In this document: positions 39,390-48,725 of the stretch, piece by piece
Numbering within the stretch: position 1 is the first letter of the stretch
How the letters are laid out: every line of letters starts with the position of its first letter
Source of the DNA: Acidobacteriota bacterium
GTDB taxonomy: Bacteria > Acidobacteriota > Vicinamibacteria > Vicinamibacterales > SCN-69-37
Assembly (NCBI GenBank): GCA_947467605.1
Contig: CANIII010000008.1
Coordinates: 82,001-146,000, forward strand
Direction of reading: 5' to 3'
DNA length: 64,000 nucleotides
Made by a program: the position numbers and the translations under genes
Notes under the pieces: model-generated
The model's database searches: none
Told to the model about the DNA's origin: nothing
Seen by the model: only the letters and a program-made list of their open reading frames with translations

Positions 39390-40808
39390 ATGACGCTGCG
39401 CCGTTCACTGATCATGGGAAGTGTGGCCGCGGCCACCGTCGTGGCAATTGCCGGCACGCTCGCCATTGAGTGGGTGCGCGCGCGTGATCGTGCGATTCAA
39501 TTGGAACGCGCCACCGCGGCAGCCATCGTGCAGCACACCCGCGAGGCGTGTGAGGCGAGCCCGAACTGGTTTCTGGCTGGTCCGCGCGAGGGTCGGCCGA
39601 CGAAGGAACAACTGGCGCAGCCCGACGCGGACGTCTTTACCCCGCGTCCCGATACCGAAGCGCGTCCGTATGAGTTCTTTGCGTATGACGAGGAATTTCG
39701 CGGCGTGAGCACGGCGGCGCCGCGATTCCCGGAAGCCTTTCGCGCGACACTGCGGCAGGGCAACGACGTCGCGACCGAGTCCTGGTCGGGCCCACTCGGC
39801 ACGGGTGTTCAGACGGCGCGATGGACGCATTGGCGCTCGAGCGAATGCGCCATCTTCCTGTTTCGCGCGGCACCGCCGCCTCATCAGGTGTGGCTGCGCG
39901 CCGGCCTGTTCCTCGGACTCTTCACGGTCGTGTTCCTCGTCTGCTTCGGCGTGAGCATGCCGACCGAGCGCCGCGCTGCAAAGATCGCTGCCGCCATGCG
40001 CGCGTCGTCGCAGAGCGAGTATGCCGGCGTGGCGCCGGCTGACGGGCACGACGAGTTGACGGCGATTGCCGCAATCTTCAACGAGGCGGCTTCGAGCATT
40101 CAGCAGCGATCGACGGAGATCAAGGAGCAGCAGGAGGCCCTGCGCCGCATCAGCACTGACACGAGCGATGACCTGGTGAAACCGCTCGCCGCGGTGCCGG
40201 CGCGGATCGGCGATGTGCTGCGCTCGGTCAGCGTCACGCCGGCGGTGCGCGATCAAATGCAGGCGGCGCTGCGCGACGCCAAGACCGTTGAACATCGCGG
40301 CGCCAACCTCGTCACCGCACTGCAACTGCGTGACCGCGAGACCAGCGTTCAGTCAGCGCCCGTTGATCTGACGGCGCTGGTGCAGCGGGTGATCGAGCGA
40401 GAATTCGCGTTTGCCAGCGCGTGTGGCGTGCCGCTTTCCGGCACGGTGCCGGACCAGCCCGTTCAGGTGACGGGTGATCCGCAACTGTTCGAGCAGATGC
40501 TCGTCAACCTGATCGACAACGCTATCCGCTACAACAAGCCGGGCGGCACGGTGGCCGTGGACCTCGACGCGCCCTCGAAGGGACACTTCGTATTGCTCGT
40601 CAGTGATGACGGTGTTGGGGTCAACGAGGCCACGCTGAAATACTTCAACAGCATTCGACGCTTCCGCGGCGATGAACGGCGTAAGCATCGTGTGGATGAA
40701 GTCGGTCTTGGCCTCGCCATCGTGCATGAAGTCACAGGTCGGGCGAAGATCGCGCTCGCGTTCCGGCGCCGCGACAACGGCGGGTTGGAAGTGAGGCTCA
40801 GCCAGTAA
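39390..40808 (+). CDS. Histidine-kinase-like membrane protein with Asp at the phospho-His position
   Basis: 472 residues from ATG 39390. N-terminal helix (8-27), extracytoplasmic sensor (28-167), second helix (169-189), HAMP-like linker, then DHp and ATPase domains. The ATPase is intact: N box NLIDNAIRYN, G1 SDDGVGVN, G2 VGLGLAIVHEV. In the DHp, where SHELRTPL is expected, it reads TSDDLVKPLAAV, so Asp260 replaces the phosphoacceptor His. It probably cannot autophosphorylate on His and may be a pseudokinase partner of the upstream Ser/Thr kinase. No response regulator is adjacent. Confidence 0.82.
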   Translation: MTLRRSLIMGSVAAATVVAIAGTLAIEWVRARDRAIQLERATAAAIVQHTREACEASPNWFLAGPREGRPTKEQLAQPDADVFTPRPDTEARPYEFFAYDEEFRGVSTAAPRFPEAFRATLRQGNDVATESWSGPLGTGVQTARWTHWRSSECAIFLFRAAPPPHQVWLRAGLFLGLFTVVFLVCFGVSMPTERRAAKIAAAMRASSQSEYAGVAPADGHDELTAIAAIFNEAASSIQQRSTEIKEQQEALRRISTDTSDDLVKPLAAVPARIGDVLRSVSVTPAVRDQMQAALRDAKTVEHRGANLVTALQLRDRETSVQSAPVDLTALVQRVIEREFAFASACGVPLSGTVPDQPVQVTGDPQLFEQMLVNLIDNAIRYNKPGGTVAVDLDAPSKGHFVLLVSDDGVGVNEATLKYFNSIRRFRGDERRKHRVDEVGLGLAIVHEVTGRAKIALAFRRRDNGGLEVRLSQ

Positions 40809-40837
40809 GGCTGACTTGCACTACAATCCGCGTTGTC

Positions 40838-41455
40838 GTGAAACGGCGAACTATTCTGCGGATGGCCGGCGCACTGGTGGCGTTGCCGCCGGTCGCGCGG
40901 TTGCGGGCCGCCGCGCAAGCGCCTTCGCCGGTCGCACCCTTCACTGACGATCAGAAAGCCGCACTCTCCGCCATCGCCGACGTCGCTCTGCCCGTGTCGA
41001 TTGGCGCTGCCGGACGCACGGCCGCCACCGACCGCTTCATCGCGTGGCACCTCAACTACAAGGCCAGCGCCGACATGGGCCACGGCTATGGCGCGTCGAC
41101 GCTTCGACCGCCATCACCGGCACCAGTCCTGCCGCGTTACGCCGCGCAGTTCACGGCGCTTGATCAGGCCGCGAAGGCGCAAGGCGCCATGTCATTTGCC
41201 TCGGCCTCTGCAGTGATTCGTCGCGCAATCGTCGAGACCGCGCTGAATACACCGCAGCCGGTGAATCGCATGCCCGCGCGCCCAACCGGCGCCAACCTCG
41301 TCGCCGATTTCATGGGCCTGTATTTCAACAGCGCCGCCGCCTTCGACGAGGCGTACAACAGCGCGATTGGTCGAGACCGCTGTCGAGGTCTCGACGGCTC
41401 GGACCAGGCGCCTCCGCCACTGGCCGCCCGGCGCACAAGCGCCACGGAGCGCTGA
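40838..41455 (+). CDS. Gluconate 2-dehydrogenase subunit 3-like / GMC small subunit
   Basis: 205 residues with an N-terminal RR-type signal (MKRRTILRMAGALVALPPVA) that suggests Tat export. The mature part (TDDQKAALSAIADVALPVSI, with ADFMGLYFNSAAAFDEAYN) resembles the small subunit that escorts periplasmic FAD-dependent GMC dehydrogenases. It sits 3 bp before the GMC gene. By analogy the folded flavoprotein would be exported as a hitchhiker on this subunit. The C-terminal 30 residues are Pro/Arg/Ala-rich. Confidence 0.7.
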   Translation: MKRRTILRMAGALVALPPVARLRAAAQAPSPVAPFTDDQKAALSAIADVALPVSIGAAGRTAATDRFIAWHLNYKASADMGHGYGASTLRPPSPAPVLPRYAAQFTALDQAAKAQGAMSFASASAVIRRAIVETALNTPQPVNRMPARPTGANLVADFMGLYFNSAAAFDEAYNSAIGRDRCRGLDGSDQAPPPLAARRTSATER

Positions 41456-41458
41456 CGC

Positions 41459-43057
41459 ATGCAGCGCACACCAAACACTGTCATCAACGCCGACTACGTG
41501 ATCATCGGCGGTGGCATCACCGGCGCGCTCGTCGCCCAAAAACTTTCTGAGAAGAAACCACGCGCCTCAATCATCGTCGTCGAAGCCGGCAACGCGCTGT
41601 TCGACGCGGAGAATCGCTACAAGTACCGCGCGCGCAACCTCGACTACAACGAGAATATGTGGCCGGGCGACTACATCGCCGATCAGGCGCCAGACGGGAT
41701 GATCTCGCGCACGATGGCCGTCGGCGGATCAGCACTCCACTGGGGCGGCGTGTGCAATCGGTTCTCGGAAGAAGACACGCGGTTGAAATCGATGTACGGT
41801 CTCGCCGTTGATTGGCCGATCGAGTGGAAAGAACTCGAGAAGTACTACTGCGAAGCCGAGCGTCGCATCGGTGTATCCGGCGAGCCAAGTCCACTGAAGG
41901 AAGACTGGCGCAGCGAGCCGTGCCCGATGCCCGCGATGACGTCCACGTTCAACCTGAAGCAGCTCAAAAGCTGGGCCGAGCAGAGCGGGATTCCATTCTG
42001 GACGACGCCGCAGGCGAAGAACACGGTGGATGGTTACAACGGACGCAACAAGTGCGTGCGCTGTAACACCTGCGAGATCTGCCCTACCGGCGCGCGTTAC
42101 TCGCCCGACTGGACGTTTAAGCAACTGACCGCGGACAAGAGCCGCAACGTCACGCTGCACTCAAACCGATTGATTCGCAATCTGGTGCTCGGCGACACGA
42201 CCTCGCGCATCGTTGCAGCGGAGGCCGTTGATGAAACATCGGATGCCGGCCACTACACGTATCGCGCACCCACGTTCATCGTAGCGTCCGGGTATACGTG
42301 GGCATCGCACCTGCTCCTGTCGTCCACAAGTGCACGATTCCCCAATGGCCTGGCCAACAAGACGGACCAAGTCGGCCGGTATATCAACGGCCACCTCGCC
42401 TATCAGACGCAGATGGATCTGGACCTGAAGATCTATCCGGGAATGAACGAACAGCACAGCCTGATGTCGCGCCAGTTCTTCCGCTGCGCCACTGACACGC
42501 CGTATGTCCGTCACGATCTGCGTGTCTGGGAAAGCGCGAGCGGCCGCGATCCGCGGCTTCGCGATGCCGCCGGCAAATTGCTGTTGGGCGACGATGTGCT
42601 GAACGACTGGCGCACACGCACCAACCGCGGGTCCGCGCGTGTGCGTGGCTACTTCACCGTCGAGCCAGACAAAGACAGCCGCATCACGCTGGACGCGGCG
42701 ATCACGAACCGCTGGGGCGATCCTATGCCGCGTGTGCGCCACAAGATCGATGCGGCCAGCGAAGCGCGCGCGGGCGCGACCCGCCAGCACTTTGAGCAAC
42801 TGTTTGCTCAGATGGCCAAGGCCAACGACGGCAAGATGGGCGGCGTCAGCGGCCTCAACTATCAGGACCATCCGGCGGGCGGCTGCCGCATGGGGACCGA
42901 CCCGGCGACAAGCGTTGTTGATTCCTACGGCCGCACGCATGATCACGAGAATCTGTTTGTGGTTGGTGCGCCGACGCTGCCGACTGGTGGTTGCACAAAC
43001 GGCACGCTCACGTTTGTGGCTGTGGCCCTTCGTTCTGTCGACGAAATCGCAAAATAG
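41459..43057 (+). CDS. GMC-family FAD oxidoreductase (large subunit) with a four-Cys motif
   Basis: 532 residues. FAD-binding YVIIGGGITGALVAQKL at the N-terminus, AVGGSALHWGGVCNRFS, and the GMC C-terminal active-site block HPAGGCRMGTDPATSVVDS and APTLPTGGCTNGTLTF. Cys199-x2-Cys202-x2-Cys205-x2-Cys208 (KCVRCNTCEICPTGARYSPD) could hold an iron-sulfur cluster, as in FAD-dependent glucose and sorbitol dehydrogenases that pass electrons to a cytochrome. Probably oxidises a sugar or sugar alcohol in the periplasm; the substrate is not visible. No cytochrome subunit gene follows. Confidence 0.9.
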   Translation: MQRTPNTVINADYVIIGGGITGALVAQKLSEKKPRASIIVVEAGNALFDAENRYKYRARNLDYNENMWPGDYIADQAPDGMISRTMAVGGSALHWGGVCNRFSEEDTRLKSMYGLAVDWPIEWKELEKYYCEAERRIGVSGEPSPLKEDWRSEPCPMPAMTSTFNLKQLKSWAEQSGIPFWTTPQAKNTVDGYNGRNKCVRCNTCEICPTGARYSPDWTFKQLTADKSRNVTLHSNRLIRNLVLGDTTSRIVAAEAVDETSDAGHYTYRAPTFIVASGYTWASHLLLSSTSARFPNGLANKTDQVGRYINGHLAYQTQMDLDLKIYPGMNEQHSLMSRQFFRCATDTPYVRHDLRVWESASGRDPRLRDAAGKLLLGDDVLNDWRTRTNRGSARVRGYFTVEPDKDSRITLDAAITNRWGDPMPRVRHKIDAASEARAGATRQHFEQLFAQMAKANDGKMGGVSGLNYQDHPAGGCRMGTDPATSVVDSYGRTHDHENLFVVGAPTLPTGGCTNGTLTFVAVALRSVDEIAK

Positions 43058-44668
43058 CTAGCCCAGAAATTCGAGCTTGCGCGCCTGCTCATCGACGCGC
43101 GCCTTGGTCAGCAATTCCACGAAGGTGCTGGCGAGGATCGTGACGCCTGCGGTGCCGGCGATGTTGACCCAGCTGCCAAAGAGCTGCTTCTGAAATATGG
43201 ATAACACCGCGTTGATGATGGCGATGCCGGCAAACAGCGCGAAGATCGTCGCGCTCCGATTCTTGTCCGTCGGCTTGGCAAACGGCAGCTCCGGCTCCAG
43301 CAGAATCGTCAATTGCAACACCAGATGACTGATGAGTCCCATCAGGCCGATGTGCACAACGGCGTCTCCGAGGTTGTGCGTCGCCCAGCCCATCGCCACC
43401 ATGACGAATAGCAGGTAAGGCGTCAGAAACATCGCGACGACAACGTTCTTGGAGGCTCGGATCAGGCTGGCGCGATTTACCGGAGCGGCGAAGAAGATCC
43501 ACGACGCGCGAAACGCGTCGCTGCGTGTGAGCTGCATCTTCAACATCGCCGGAAACATCATGATGGCGAACCCGACGAACACGAATTCTCCGCCCGGGCG
43601 ATTCACCGCGTTGCCGTCTCGGAAGATGCCCTGAAAGATGTAGAGCACGGTCAGCGGCAGAATCGTCAACACGCCCATGCGAAACTTCTGATCGTTGCGG
43701 AACTGGCTGCGGATCAGCAGTGACATCGCGCGGCCCTCGCCATCGCGAAAGAGCCAGCCGGCCTTCACCGGCGTCGCCTTCCCGGCGGTGACTTTCCTCG
43801 GTGCGACGGTGGATTCACCGAGGCGATCGGTGAAGCCCGTCGACAGTTTTCCCGTCAGCGCGACGCTCATCGCACCGAGCGCCACGACAGACGCGACGGA
43901 CGGCAGCAACACGATCGTCGTCAACGTGCCGGCGGCCACGTCGAAATAGCTCGCAAACCACGCCGGCGGAAGCATCAGCAGCCACCACGTCTTTTGCAGC
44001 GTGAACTGCGCGAGAAACGACTTCGACACGACGCGCGAAATCAGAAAGTAGCCGCCGTACACCATGAAGCTCATGCCGAGCTGCACATACGACAACACCT
44101 GCTTGAGCAGGTTCGCGCCCACGATGCGCTGGAGGCCGGCGTAGCCGAGCAGCAAGGCAAACGCGATCCCGATCGACGCACCGTACAGCGCGAAGAGACC
44201 TGCGACACCTGCGGAGACGCCGTGCTTGAAGAACAGCACGCCGATCGGCATGTACACGACCATCGTCGTCATCAACAGCGTGTAGATCAGGACGTTGGTG
44301 AGGCGCACCGCAAAATATGTGCGCGAGGATACTGGTCGAAAGCCGAGCACGGCGTAGTCGTCAGCGGCCGTGAGCGCGGAGGAGTGGTCGAGCAGCACGG
44401 CCGTGCCCACCATGAACATGACGTACGTGCACATGATCAGGCCGACAAAGAACAGATCTTTGCTGACGACGATGGCGATGGAGAGGATCAGGCCGAAGAC
44501 GGAATAGAAGATGGCCTGTGCGAAGAGCGCACGTCCACCGGTCGCCGGTCCGCGACTCCCTCGTGCGACTTGCGAGGACCGAGTGCGAAAGTCGCGCTTC
44601 AGCAGCGTGCGGGTCAGGGCCAGCCACTGGGCGTAATCCACACCGGCGGCTTCGAGCAGCGCTTTCAC
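43058..44668 (-). CDS. ABC-2 type transporter permease
   Basis: 536 residues with about twelve hydrophobic segments, no nucleotide-binding motif. Soluble N-terminal ~55 residues (WLALTRTLLKRDFRTRSSQV). The start overlaps the stop of the ATPase gene, so it is the permease of the same transporter. Last gene of the dsbD, tlpA-like, ATPase, permease run. Substrate unknown. Its stop abuts the GMC gene stop from the other side. Confidence 0.85.
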   Translation of the reverse strand: MKALLEAAGVDYAQWLALTRTLLKRDFRTRSSQVARGSRGPATGGRALFAQAIFYSVFGLILSIAIVVSKDLFFVGLIMCTYVMFMVGTAVLLDHSSALTAADDYAVLGFRPVSSRTYFAVRLTNVLIYTLLMTTMVVYMPIGVLFFKHGVSAGVAGLFALYGASIGIAFALLLGYAGLQRIVGANLLKQVLSYVQLGMSFMVYGGYFLISRVVSKSFLAQFTLQKTWWLLMLPPAWFASYFDVAAGTLTTIVLLPSVASVVALGAMSVALTGKLSTGFTDRLGESTVAPRKVTAGKATPVKAGWLFRDGEGRAMSLLIRSQFRNDQKFRMGVLTILPLTVLYIFQGIFRDGNAVNRPGGEFVFVGFAIMMFPAMLKMQLTRSDAFRASWIFFAAPVNRASLIRASKNVVVAMFLTPYLLFVMVAMGWATHNLGDAVVHIGLMGLISHLVLQLTILLEPELPFAKPTDKNRSATIFALFAGIAIINAVLSIFQKQLFGSWVNIAGTAGVTILASTFVELLTKARVDEQARKLEFLG

Positions 44669-45429
44669 TTCTCGAGCGCAGACAAGAAGTCTGCGGCCAC
44701 GCGGCCCACATCCTGGCCGCCGGTGAGTTTGCCAAACGCGGCTTCAAGCGAGGCCTCACCCGTCTGATGCTTCAGATCGTCTGACGTCCCGCTCGCAACC
44801 AGACGTCCCTGGTTGATGATCACAATCTTCGAGCACATGCGATCGACGACGTCGAGGATGTGCGAGCAGAAGAGGACGGTCTTGCCCTGCGCCGCCATTT
44901 GTTTGAGCAGTTCCTTGACGATCATTGCGGCGTTCGCGTCGAGACCATCAAGGGGCTCGTCCATGATCAGCACCTCGGGCCGGTGCATCATCGCGGCGAT
45001 GATCGCCACTTTCTGACGCATGCCCTTCGAGTACTCACTCATGCGCTGGTTCTCGGCGTCGGTGAGCCCGAACAGCTCGAGTAGTTCATGACGTCGGTTC
45101 CTGGCCGTCTTGGTGTCGAGGTGGTAGAGGCACGCGATCAGTTCCAGGTACTCGCCACCGGTGAGTCCGTCGTACAGCGCGGCGGTCTCAGGCACGTAGC
45201 CGATGCGCTTCTTCACTTCCATTGGTTGTTCAACGACGTCGAACCCGGCGATGATCGCGCGCCCGGCGTCGGGACGAATCATGCCGGTGAGGATCTTGAC
45301 GGTTGTGGACTTGCCGGCGCCGTTGGGGCCGAGGAAGCCGAGAATCTCTCCCGGCTCAACGGTGAGGTTGAGGCCAACCAGCGCCGCCTTTGTGCCGTAG
45401 CTCCGTGAGAGATTTTCGGTCGTAATCAT
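44665..45429 (-). CDS. ABC transporter ATP-binding protein
   Basis: 254 residues: Walker A GPNGAGKSTTVKIL, signature YSKGMRQKVAI, Walker B VLIMDEPLDGLD, and H-loop CSHILD. Typical of ABC-2 exporters (CcmA/NatA type). Four-base overlaps with both the preceding and following genes tie it to the permease and the TlpA-like protein. Confidence 0.94.
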   Translation of the reverse strand: MITTENLSRSYGTKAALVGLNLTVEPGEILGFLGPNGAGKSTTVKILTGMIRPDAGRAIIAGFDVVEQPMEVKKRIGYVPETAALYDGLTGGEYLELIACLYHLDTKTARNRRHELLELFGLTDAENQRMSEYSKGMRQKVAIIAAMMHRPEVLIMDEPLDGLDANAAMIVKELLKQMAAQGKTVLFCSHILDVVDRMCSKIVIINQGRLVASGTSDDLKHQTGEASLEAAFGKLTGGQDVGRVAADFLSALEK

Positions 45430-46775
45430 TTTTCTTTCAGCAGACTCTCGATCATCTTCGCCAGCTTCTCTTCGTTGGCATCGTCATACCCGACCATGAT
45501 CAGACGGATGTTGCCCTTCTTGTCGATCAGATGAATCTGCGGGATGCCGCCGACCTTGTAGTTCACGTCGTTCGGATCCTTCGCCGGAATGTACTCGACC
45601 TTGCCGTTCACGACCTTGACGTCGACCTTGGGGCCGATCGCGAGCGGCACGTCGCCGATGTGATGCTCTTCGAAGTAGACCTTGTCACGTGCGATTTCGG
45701 TCGCGGCGTCGAGGCCGCGCTCCGACTGAAAGTAGCCGTACAGCTGCGTCGCCTGCGCGACGCGGAATCCCTGCGCGCCATACTTCGCGCGTAGACGGTT
45801 AATGCCCGGGTAGCTCTCGCGGCACGGACCGCACCAATGCGCCGTGAACTCGAGCAAGGTCACGTGTCCGGCCATCTCCAGTTTGTTGTTGGCGGGACCG
45901 TTGAGCCAGACAGGCGCCGTGATGGGGGCCGCCGGTGTGCCAACCAGTTCGAGCCGCTCGATCTCCGGCTTGAAGTAGTTGTCGCGCGCGTAGTTCGGGA
46001 CGGGGGCTGAGCCGTTCGCCGGCCGCGGGGAGACGTCGCCCCACTTGGAGACGCCGTCCCTCAAGAGCGCCAGCGCTTTGTCGGTCATGCCCTGACCCGC
46101 CCAGGCTTCGGCCATGTTCACGTGTGCGGACGCGATCGTGAGGCCGAGGCGGTTGCGGTCTGCGGGCGCGCAGGTCTCGCCGGCTTTGATGAGCCAGGTG
46201 GAGTGCTTGATGATGCCGGCGTCGATGTCGTCGGCGCGGTAGTAGCCGTTCATGCGCGAGTGCGCGGTGAACTGCTGCTCGAAGGCCGCGGTTCCGAGCG
46301 CGTCAAGCTCGTCGATCATCTTCTCGAGACGCGCGTTGCGCTCGTCGCCCTTCGGCTCACGGAGTCCGTTGTTGATCTGCAGCGCAATCGCGCTCGCTTT
46401 GTCGCTTGCTGTGGCGTCCTTGTGTTTCTTCACCGTGTCGATCAGCGCGGCCGATGCGGGCACGTCGCCCATGTCGCCGTAGACTTCGGCGAGTGAGACG
46501 AGACCGGCGGGCGGCAGCGTCTTCGCGTCGAACTTCGCCGCGCAGGACTTCTCTTCCACGTTCTTCTCGGTCGTGGCCTGCGTCACCATCGCCGATGTCA
46601 GCGGAATGGTCTTTCCCGGCTCCGGCTGCGTGAGTTCCTTCTGGCGTTTGGACATGAACGCGCGCCCGGCCGCGATGCAGTCGGCCGGTGTGACAGCCTG
46701 CGCAAACGTCATGGGCGGCGCCGGAGTTTGCTGAAGAGCAATGATCGCGATCGAGAGCAGCAGTGAAAGATACAT
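45426..46775 (-). CDS. Secreted TlpA/thioredoxin-like protein with helical N-terminal region
   Basis: 449 residues. A short signal sequence (MYLSLLLSIAIIALQQ) then a long helical region of about 270 residues with TPR-like character (EMIDELDALG; MTDKALALLRDGVSKWGD), and a C-terminal thioredoxin fold with active site HWCGPCRESYPGINRL. A redox protein outside the inner membrane, probably kept reduced by the DsbD encoded 18 bp upstream. Its stop overlaps the ABC ATPase start. Confidence 0.87.
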   Translation of the reverse strand: MYLSLLLSIAIIALQQTPAPPMTFAQAVTPADCIAAGRAFMSKRQKELTQPEPGKTIPLTSAMVTQATTEKNVEEKSCAAKFDAKTLPPAGLVSLAEVYGDMGDVPASAALIDTVKKHKDATASDKASAIALQINNGLREPKGDERNARLEKMIDELDALGTAAFEQQFTAHSRMNGYYRADDIDAGIIKHSTWLIKAGETCAPADRNRLGLTIASAHVNMAEAWAGQGMTDKALALLRDGVSKWGDVSPRPANGSAPVPNYARDNYFKPEIERLELVGTPAAPITAPVWLNGPANNKLEMAGHVTLLEFTAHWCGPCRESYPGINRLRAKYGAQGFRVAQATQLYGYFQSERGLDAATEIARDKVYFEEHHIGDVPLAIGPKVDVKVVNGKVEYIPAKDPNDVNYKVGGIPQIHLIDKKGNIRLIMVGYDDANEEKLAKMIESLLKEK

Positions 46776-46793
46776 GTGCCAGTCCTTTCAGGT

Positions 46794-48698
46794 TTATTCG
46801 AGACCCTTGCGAAGAAACGCGACGTACTCCGCCGAGTTGCGCGTGAGTCCGCCGAAGGCGACTTTCGGAGTGCCGTTCGTGTCGAGTGCGGCGTAGTAGG
46901 GGAGCGCAACGGTACCGTACACGTCGCGCTGCATGCGCTGGTAGCCCTGATACGGCTCGCCCTGACCGTCGGTGTAGAGGCGCACGCGCACGTAACGCGC
47001 CAGTTCAACGGCGACCTCGGGACGCGGGAACATGTTGGCTTCCATCCAGCGGCAGTTGGTGCAGGTGTAGCCGGTGAAGTCTATCAGGATGGGCCGATCC
47101 TGCTGCTTGGCCAGCGCGATGGCCTGATCGAAGTTGTTGACGATCCATTCGGGCTCCTTGCCGGCCGCGAGCACAGTGTCTTCAGCCGGCGGCAGGAAGG
47201 CTTCAAGTTCACCGAGACGGGCACCGCGGACGCCGTTGCCGAGCCAGAGCGCCAGCACGAGTGATGCGGCGGCCAACACGAACCTGGTGGTGGATCGCTT
47301 GCCGCGGAGGAACTGCGCCACGAGCAGCAGGGCAACGATGACCCACGAAATAAGCACCACCGTGCGCGTAAAGATGCCCCAGCGCCACACGAGGTCCACG
47401 TTGGAGAGGAACTTCATCGCCGCGGCCACTTCCAGCAGACCCATCGCCGTCTTCACTTCCGCGAGCCACGCGCCCGCGCGCGGCAGTGACGCCAACCGCT
47501 GCGGCACGATCGCGAGAATCACGAACGGCAGCGCGAACACACTCGAGAACGCGAGCATGCCGGCGAGCGGCCACTGCCAGTTGCCCGTGGCCGCGACCAC
47601 GAGCAGGCTGCCGATGAATGGCGCCGTGCACGTGAATGATGTCAGCGTGAACGCAAAGCCCATCAGCAAGGTGCCGATGACATTGCCGCGACCCTGTTCT
47701 GCGGTCACGGCCTTCGTCACCATGCTCGACGGCAGCGCGATGTTCACCGTGCCAAAGAGACTCATCGCGAAGCCAAGAAACAACGCCGTGATGCCGAGGT
47801 TCACCCACGGATTCGCCGCAAATTGATTCAGGCCCGATGCGCCGAGGAATAGCGCGAGTGCAAGACCGACGGCGCTGAACGTCAGCACGATCCCGGCCCC
47901 ATACACGAGCGCCTGCGTGATCGCTTCCCGCCGTGTACGCCCCGCGCGAGCCGTGAAGTACGACACGGTGATCGGCACCATTGGAAACACACACGGTGTC
48001 AGCAATGACAGAAACCCCATCACCGCAGCCAGCGCGAGGTAATTCGTGAAGGACGCGGCCTGTGCCGATGCTGCCGCCATGTCGGGAACAATGCGCCGAC
48101 CCGCCGGCGTGGCAGCCGTTGCCGGACGAGAAACCGCTGGCTCGGGACTTGCTGGCGGTGTGGCTGCAGTCTCTGCATTCGCCGTCGTCGTTCCCGCTCC
48201 TTGGACCACAAGTGTCGCCGTCAGCGTTTCTGTCGTAGGAGGCAGACAAAGTCGCTCATTGCACGTCTGGAAAGACATGTCGATCTTCAGCGTGGCAGCA
48301 CCGCCAGGCGCGGGCTTCGCGACTTTGATCGGAATCGTGATCGTTGCGCTGCCCTCATGAAATTCCGTCTCCATGTTGAAGTTCGGATCGAAGGCTTTGG
48401 TCGGCGCCGGGCTCGTGGGCCTGCCGCTCATAGAGAAGACCGGCGATTTCTGCACCGAGACTTCCAGCGCGTGTGGTCCGCCTGGCCCTTGCGTCAGCGC
48501 ATAGACGTGCCAGCCGGCATCGATTTCTGCAGTGGCCGTCGCGGTGATGGTCGCGCCTGGCGCGACCGCACCAGAGGGCGACACCTTCAACGACCAATGC
48601 ACCGGCGTCTGCGCCGCGGCGCGTCCGGCGCTCATCGCGATGATGAACAACGTCGCAGTTGCAACCACGACGGGAATCTTCAGCAAACCCACGCGCAT
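46794..48698 (-). CDS. dsbD: Thiol:disulfide interchange protein DsbD
   Basis: 634 residues from ATG 48698 with a signal peptide; the longer open frame to 49085 runs into the divergent gene and is discarded. Three DsbD modules are present: an N-terminal periplasmic domain with its Cys pair in FQTCNERLCLPPTTE, an eight-helix membrane domain (LTPCVFPMVPITVSYF and SFTCTAPFIGSLL each carrying a Cys), and a C-terminal thioredoxin domain with CTNC (YTCTNCRWMEANMF). It moves electrons from cytoplasmic thioredoxin to the periplasm. The TlpA-like protein next door is the obvious client. Confidence 0.92.
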   Translation of the reverse strand: MRVGLLKIPVVVATATLFIIAMSAGRAAAQTPVHWSLKVSPSGAVAPGATITATATAEIDAGWHVYALTQGPGGPHALEVSVQKSPVFSMSGRPTSPAPTKAFDPNFNMETEFHEGSATITIPIKVAKPAPGGAATLKIDMSFQTCNERLCLPPTTETLTATLVVQGAGTTTANAETAATPPASPEPAVSRPATAATPAGRRIVPDMAAASAQAASFTNYLALAAVMGFLSLLTPCVFPMVPITVSYFTARAGRTRREAITQALVYGAGIVLTFSAVGLALALFLGASGLNQFAANPWVNLGITALFLGFAMSLFGTVNIALPSSMVTKAVTAEQGRGNVIGTLLMGFAFTLTSFTCTAPFIGSLLVVAATGNWQWPLAGMLAFSSVFALPFVILAIVPQRLASLPRAGAWLAEVKTAMGLLEVAAAMKFLSNVDLVWRWGIFTRTVVLISWVIVALLLVAQFLRGKRSTTRFVLAAASLVLALWLGNGVRGARLGELEAFLPPAEDTVLAAGKEPEWIVNNFDQAIALAKQQDRPILIDFTGYTCTNCRWMEANMFPRPEVAVELARYVRVRLYTDGQGEPYQGYQRMQRDVYGTVALPYYAALDTNGTPKVAFGGLTRNSAEYVAFLRKGLE

Positions 48699-48725
48699 GA
48701 GGCATGATAAGCGGCAAGTCGTCCT

